In this document: piece after piece, positions 61,390 through 64,000 of the stretch | How positions within the stretch are numbered: the stretch's first letter is position 1 | Layout: the number at the start of each line of letters is the position of its first letter | Made by a program: the position numbers and the translations under genes | Assembly: GCA_044869805.1 (NCBI GenBank) | Contig: JBIOXV010000073.1 | Span: forward strand, 21,188-85,187 | DNA length: 64,000 nucleotides | DNA from: CAWDVR01 sp044869805 | Lineage (GTDB): Bacteria; Acidobacteriota; Thermoanaerobaculia; Multivoradales; SZUA-115 | Reading direction: 5' to 3' | Notes under the pieces: model-generated | Database searches by the model: none | What the model saw: the letters and a program-made list of their open reading frames with translations, nothing else | What the model was told of the DNA's origin: nothing

Positions 61390-62391
61390 CTAGCCCGCGA
61401 GAACGGTCTCGGGAGAGTCGACGCCGGCCACGCGCAGCAGGTTGGACAGCGGCCGCAGGTGCTCGTCGAGCAGCCCGGTGAGCGGGGAGGGGTCGGCGAG
61501 CGGGATCTCGGCAAGGCGGGCGCGCGCCTGATCCGCCAGCTCGAGGAGCCGGAAGGCGCAGTAGCTCACGGCGCCGCACTGCAGCAGGATGCGCTGCGCC
61601 CGCTCCAGGCAACCGGCCTCCGCCACTTGGGCGACGAGCCGGGCGAGCGCCTCGCGCTCGCCGTGTTCGCTGGTCAGCGCGTAGAGGATGGCGAGGTTGT
61701 TGCCGGGCCGCTGCCAGTCGGCGCCGGCCGGCGTCTGCATGGCATCGGCGAGGTCGTCGCTCACTTGCACCAGCCGGCCGATGATGCCGCCCACCTCCTC
61801 CAGCCGTTCGGCGAGCGCGCGCGGAGCGCCGCCGGCGACGGCGCCCAGAAAGAGGGCCGAGCCGAAGAGGGGAGGGGTCTTGGCCGCTACCACGCGCCAG
61901 TAGCCCTCCTCGTCCCCCACCTCCTGGCTGTCCAGGCTCTGGCCGTAAGCCGTCGCCATGGCCATGCGCGCCAGGCTGGCCTGCAACAGGGCGCGCGTCT
62001 CCGCCGGCGCGGGAGCCTCGTCCAGCAGGCGATGGCCGGCGCCCTGGAGGGCCAGCGCGAGGTTGGCCGCTCGGCCGGCTCCCAGCCGGCGGTAGGTGCC
62101 GCGCGGGTCCTCGTCGAGCAGGTCATCGACCAGGTGGATGGCGGCGAGCGAACAGTAGATGGCGGCGGCCGCCGGCAGCGCGGCCTCCTCGTCGCCGCCT
62201 ACCGCACGGCAGGCGAGGAGCGGGTACTCCCATACCGGCGTCGATCGCCGCGCCGCGGTGCGCGCGACGAGATCACGGAGGTCCGCCCACGCGGCGACCT
62301 CTGGCATGGCGTGCAGCCGCCCGTGGATCTGCTCGAAGATCTGCTCGAAACGCATGACCTCAAAGTCGAAACTAGCGCGCTGAGTTGCCAT
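61390..62391 (-). CDS. Polyprenyl synthetase family protein (ComQ-like)
   Basis: 333 residues. Aspartate-rich first motif in AAIHLVDDLLDEDPRG (DDLLD), and a second DDxxD in LVQVSDDLADAMQ. Other family segments: GRAANLALALQGAGHRLL, VVAAKTPPLFGSALFLGAV and RPGNNLAILYALTSEHGE. Such enzymes build isoprenoid chains; ComQ homologues transfer a prenyl group to a Trp of the ComX pheromone. The start at 62391 is uncertain: an extended -10 (TGCTATAAG, 62401-62393) lies so close that the in-frame ATG at 62355 could be the true start. Adjacent to the small peptide gene and the ComP-like kinase. Confidence 0.8.
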   Translation of the reverse strand: MATQRASFDFEVMRFEQIFEQIHGRLHAMPEVAAWADLRDLVARTAARRSTPVWEYPLLACRAVGGDEEAALPAAAAIYCSLAAIHLVDDLLDEDPRGTYRRLGAGRAANLALALQGAGHRLLDEAPAPAETRALLQASLARMAMATAYGQSLDSQEVGDEEGYWRVVAAKTPPLFGSALFLGAVAGGAPRALAERLEEVGGIIGRLVQVSDDLADAMQTPAGADWQRPGNNLAILYALTSEHGEREALARLVAQVAEAGCLERAQRILLQCGAVSYCAFRLLELADQARARLAEIPLADPSPLTGLLDEHLRPLSNLLRVAGVDSPETVLAG

Positions 62392-62392
62392 T

Positions 62393-62421
62393 CTTATAGC
62401 AGAACGAGCGATCGCGGTCCA
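62393..62421 (-). promoter_or_regulatory. Possible promoter before the polyprenyl synthetase gene
   Basis: Minus-strand extended -10 TGCTATAAG (62401-62393), with TGGACC (62421-62416) 17 bases upstream as a four-of-six -35. Transcription would start near 62386, favouring translation from the ATG at 62355. Confidence 0.35.
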
Positions 62422-62462
62422 TGCCGTGCTGCGCCGCTTTCCGTCGCTCCGTAAAGACGAAG

Positions 62463-62490
62463 CCGCCGTGCCCGGCGACGGGCACGGCGG
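62463..62490 (-). terminator. Strong hairpin between the peptide gene and the synthetase gene
   Basis: A perfect 12-bp inverted repeat, CCGCCGTGCCCG (62463-62474) / CGGGCACGGCGG (62479-62490), with a 4-base loop. On the minus strand it begins about 21 bases after the peptide stop and is followed by a partly T-rich stretch (TCGTCTTTAC). Probably a terminator or attenuator that makes the peptide mRNA far more abundant than the downstream genes. Confidence 0.65.
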
Positions 62491-62511
62491 GCGAGAGGGT
62501 GAAGCCGTAGC

Positions 62512-62739
62512 TCAGGCGGGCAGGCCGGCGAGCGCCGGGGTGAGCGAGTCATCCTCGCCCTCCACCCACGGGGACCAGCCGGACATCGTCGTGTCGTTCT
62601 CGGAGAGCTGGCGAGGGTCCTCGAGCTGCGTCAGCTTGCGCAGCGCGCCGAACAGCGTGCCGCCTTCCGCCGTCGCTTCGGTGGCCGAAAACAAGCGCGC
62701 GTGGAACTCTCCGATGCCGCTCACGTTGCGAACCTTCAT
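62512..62739 (-). CDS. Small peptide gene, candidate prenylated-peptide precursor
   Basis: 75 residues, with a nearly ideal ribosome site (GGGAGGA, 6 bases before the ATG). The leader (1-50) is mildly helical and polar (TLFGALRKLTQLEDPRQLSE). The C-terminal 25 residues (TMSGWSPWVEGEDDSLTPAL, then AGLPA) hold the only Trp residues, W55 and W58, in a small-residue-rich acidic context. ComX pheromone precursors are of similar size (about 55-75 aa) and are prenylated on a Trp near the C-terminus. No Cys, Lys-rich or lasso-type pattern is seen. Lies 120 bases upstream of the synthetase gene, separated by a strong hairpin. Confidence 0.65.
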   Translation of the reverse strand: MKVRNVSGIGEFHARLFSATEATAEGGTLFGALRKLTQLEDPRQLSENDTTMSGWSPWVEGEDDSLTPALAGLPA

Positions 62740-63011
62740 CGCATTCCTCCCTCATTCGGCAGACCGCTCGCTGCCGTCCCGCAAGAAAAAAAGTTGGATG
62801 GTTGGAACCCAAAACGAACCTGGAGCAGGCGAAGCGCGCGCAAGTTACATGAGCAATTGGAACGCCGTCAAGCGTTTTGGCGTACTTCGATCGGCTAGTG
62901 AGAGAGCGGCTTACGCAACTCCTGGCAACGCCCTTTTCACACGCGAGAAGCCTCGCAATCGCGCGATCGATCCAGGATCGAAAAAGCCCTCTTGGCTATA
63001 CTCCTTGGCAC
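62740..63011. promoter_or_regulatory. Divergent promoter region of peptide gene and EAL response regulator
   Basis: 272 bases with visibly lower GC than the surroundings (for example AAGAAAAAAAGTTGG around 62782-62796). A plus-strand TATACT at 62997-63002 ends only nine bases before the GTG start at 63012, so that transcript could be leaderless. An inverted ACGCC ... GGCGT pair lies around 62862-62884. No clear operator found. Confidence 0.4.
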
Positions 63012-64000
63012 GTGCTGCGCGCCCTGCTGTTGGACGACGAGCCATTGGTGCTCGAGACTCTGGCCCTGTGCCTGCGTGCGCCGGGCATCCATCTGACGAC
63101 CTGCCGCGAGATCGAAGCGGCCGAGGTGCTGCTCGCCGCTTTTCACTTCGACGTCCTGGTGACCGATCTATCGCTCTCCAGGCTCGGCGGCCTCGAGGGC
63201 ATGCGGCTGGTGCGGTTCGCGGCGACGCACTTTCCCGATACCGCGGTCTACATTCTGTCGGGGCACGTCGACAACGAAGTGCGGGCGCTCGCCGGCATGC
63301 TGGGCGCCGCCAAGGTGCTGGAGAAGCCGGCTGGGCTGACCGAGCTGCGCCGCCTGCTGCTCGAGCGCCGCGAGGCCCTCGGGCACGGCGAGCCGCCCTG
63401 CGGGGAGCACGGCGCCGAGGATGGCCCGGTCGAGCAGGTCGAGCTGCTCGAGGACTTCCTGGCGGCCGGCACCGTCCATTCGCTACTGCAGCCGGTGGTC
63501 AAGCTCGAGCGTGGCGGCGCGCCGCTCTCGTTCTTCGGCGTCGAGTGCCTGGCCCGCGGCCCGCATACCACGCTGCTCGGCGACCCCTCGATCTTCCTCG
63601 GCTACGCGGCGCGCAAGGAGATGCTGTTCGAGGCCGACATGATCTGCATCCGCTCGGCGCTGGCCGAGGTGCGGGAGCTGGGCGGGCCGGTCACCGCTTT
63701 CTTGAACGTGCAGCCGCGCTCGATGACCAACCCGGAGTTCACGGGCCGCCTGCTGGAGGCGGTGGGTGCCGGCTCGTTCGACCCTGCCCGCATCGTGCTC
63801 GAGCTCACCGAGCAGCAGACGATCGTCAACCCGCGGGCCTTCGCCGCCACCCTCGGCGCGCTGCGCGAGCGCGGCTTCCGCGTCGCCCTCGACGATTACG
63901 GCGAGGGCTCTTCGAACCTCAACCTGTTCAAGGACCTGCGGCCCGAGTTCCTCAAGATCTCGGGCACCTTCTGCCGGTCGCTGGCCAGCGCCCCGCTGCG
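63012..64000 (+). CDS. Response regulator with EAL domain (partial, runs off the window)
   Basis: At least 329 residues from a GTG at 63012; the 3' end is outside the window. The receiver domain (about 1-115) has LLLDDEPLVL, the phospho-acceptor Asp52 in VTDLSL, Ser83 and Lys105. After a linker, a c-di-GMP phosphodiesterase-like EAL domain starts near 145: FFGVECLARG (E-C-L in place of E-A-L), FLNVQPRSM, VLELTEQQTI and VALDDYGEGSSNL. LKISGTF replaces the usual LKID, so a metal/substrate residue is altered and activity is uncertain. Divergent from the peptide gene, possibly the partner of the ComP-like kinase. Confidence 0.8.
   Translation, partial: MLRALLLDDEPLVLETLALCLRAPGIHLTTCREIEAAEVLLAAFHFDVLVTDLSLSRLGGLEGMRLVRFAATHFPDTAVYILSGHVDNEVRALAGMLGAAKVLEKPAGLTELRRLLLERREALGHGEPPCGEHGAEDGPVEQVELLEDFLAAGTVHSLLQPVVKLERGGAPLSFFGVECLARGPHTTLLGDPSIFLGYAARKEMLFEADMICIRSALAEVRELGGPVTAFLNVQPRSMTNPEFTGRLLEAVGAGSFDPARIVLELTEQQTIVNPRAFAATLGALRERGFRVALDDYGEGSSNLNLFKDLRPEFLKISGTFCRSLASAPL

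Noticed and set aside
61390..62391. Synthetase gene taken as an ordinary octaprenyl or farnesyl diphosphate synthase
   Set aside because: Not ruled out, but the adjacent peptide gene and ComP-like kinase favour a signalling role; kept as the main alternative.
58612..62454. A very long plus-strand open frame opposite the kinase and synthetase genes
   Set aside because: Composition is rich in His, Gly, Arg and Glu without fold signatures; the minus-strand genes have clear motifs.

Overview
The window is GC-rich (well above 65% by eye), with tightly packed genes and many translation-coupled overlaps. The gene content suggests an Acidobacteriota-type bacterium. The pointers are two MacB/FtsX-type permeases of the duplicated orphan kind (no ATPase beside them), an Oar-like TonB-dependent receptor with an N-terminal carboxypeptidase-regulatory domain, a CHAT/TPR protein, and a sigma factor overlapping a zinc-finger anti-sigma gene. 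The phylum is an inference from gene content; no rRNA or other marker gene is present.

Layout. 1-4.05 kb: housekeeping genes (methyltransferase, GluQRS, cation diffusion facilitator, glutaminase). 4.05-5.65 kb: a lower-GC patch with an antitoxin/PIN-toxin pair and a GIY-YIG/DUF4357 protein. 5.65-11.7 kb: a secreted CHAT/TPR protein, a MidA-like methyltransferase with TPRs, a small basic protein, and the anti-sigma/sigma pair. 11.8-15.5 kb: the TonB-dependent receptor and a DUF2442/DUF4160 pair. 15.9-20.8 kb: an unrecognised protein, then an NtrC-type regulator, a histidine kinase and a lipoprotein, resembling GlrR-GlrK-QseG. 51.7 down to 20.8 kb, all on the minus strand: a complete-looking extracellular contractile injection system (eCIS). 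51.9-57.1 kb: two ABC permeases. 57.0-58.4 kb: a HicB gene with a remnant of HicA, a zinc-ribbon regulator and a nucleoside hydrolase. 58.5-64 kb: a histidine kinase, a polyprenyl synthetase, a small peptide gene and a divergent EAL response regulator cut by the window edge.

The eCIS reads from the sheath gene as: sheath, tube, baseplate gp26-like protein, a repeat-expanded small protein, DUF4255 protein, AAA ATPase, small protein. A cargo/accessory block follows, with three DUF4157 proteins interleaved with an unknown protein, an Lgt-like membrane protein, a beta-sandwich protein and a methyltransferase. Then come the tube-adaptor protein, LysM protein, gpD, gpV, a small protein, gp25, two J-like baseplate proteins, a tail protein, a beta-helix protein and a coiled-coil protein. 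All three DUF4157 proteins share an N-terminal GNQAxQR motif, the HELAH motif and an SGLRLSRC junction before their C-terminal domains. Two of them carry a second HELGH motif and are candidate metalloprotease effectors.

The two most unusual things are these. First, the 58.5-64 kb cluster resembles a rewired ComQXP quorum-sensing locus: a small peptide gene with two Trp residues and a very strong ribosome site, a prenyl synthetase, and a ComP-like kinase with a TM-PDZ-multi-TM input module, opposite an EAL-type response regulator. Second, an eCIS gene is filled by an array of palindromic intergenic-type repeats whose spacing is always a multiple of three, with exact 27-nt gaps, so that the reading frame survives.
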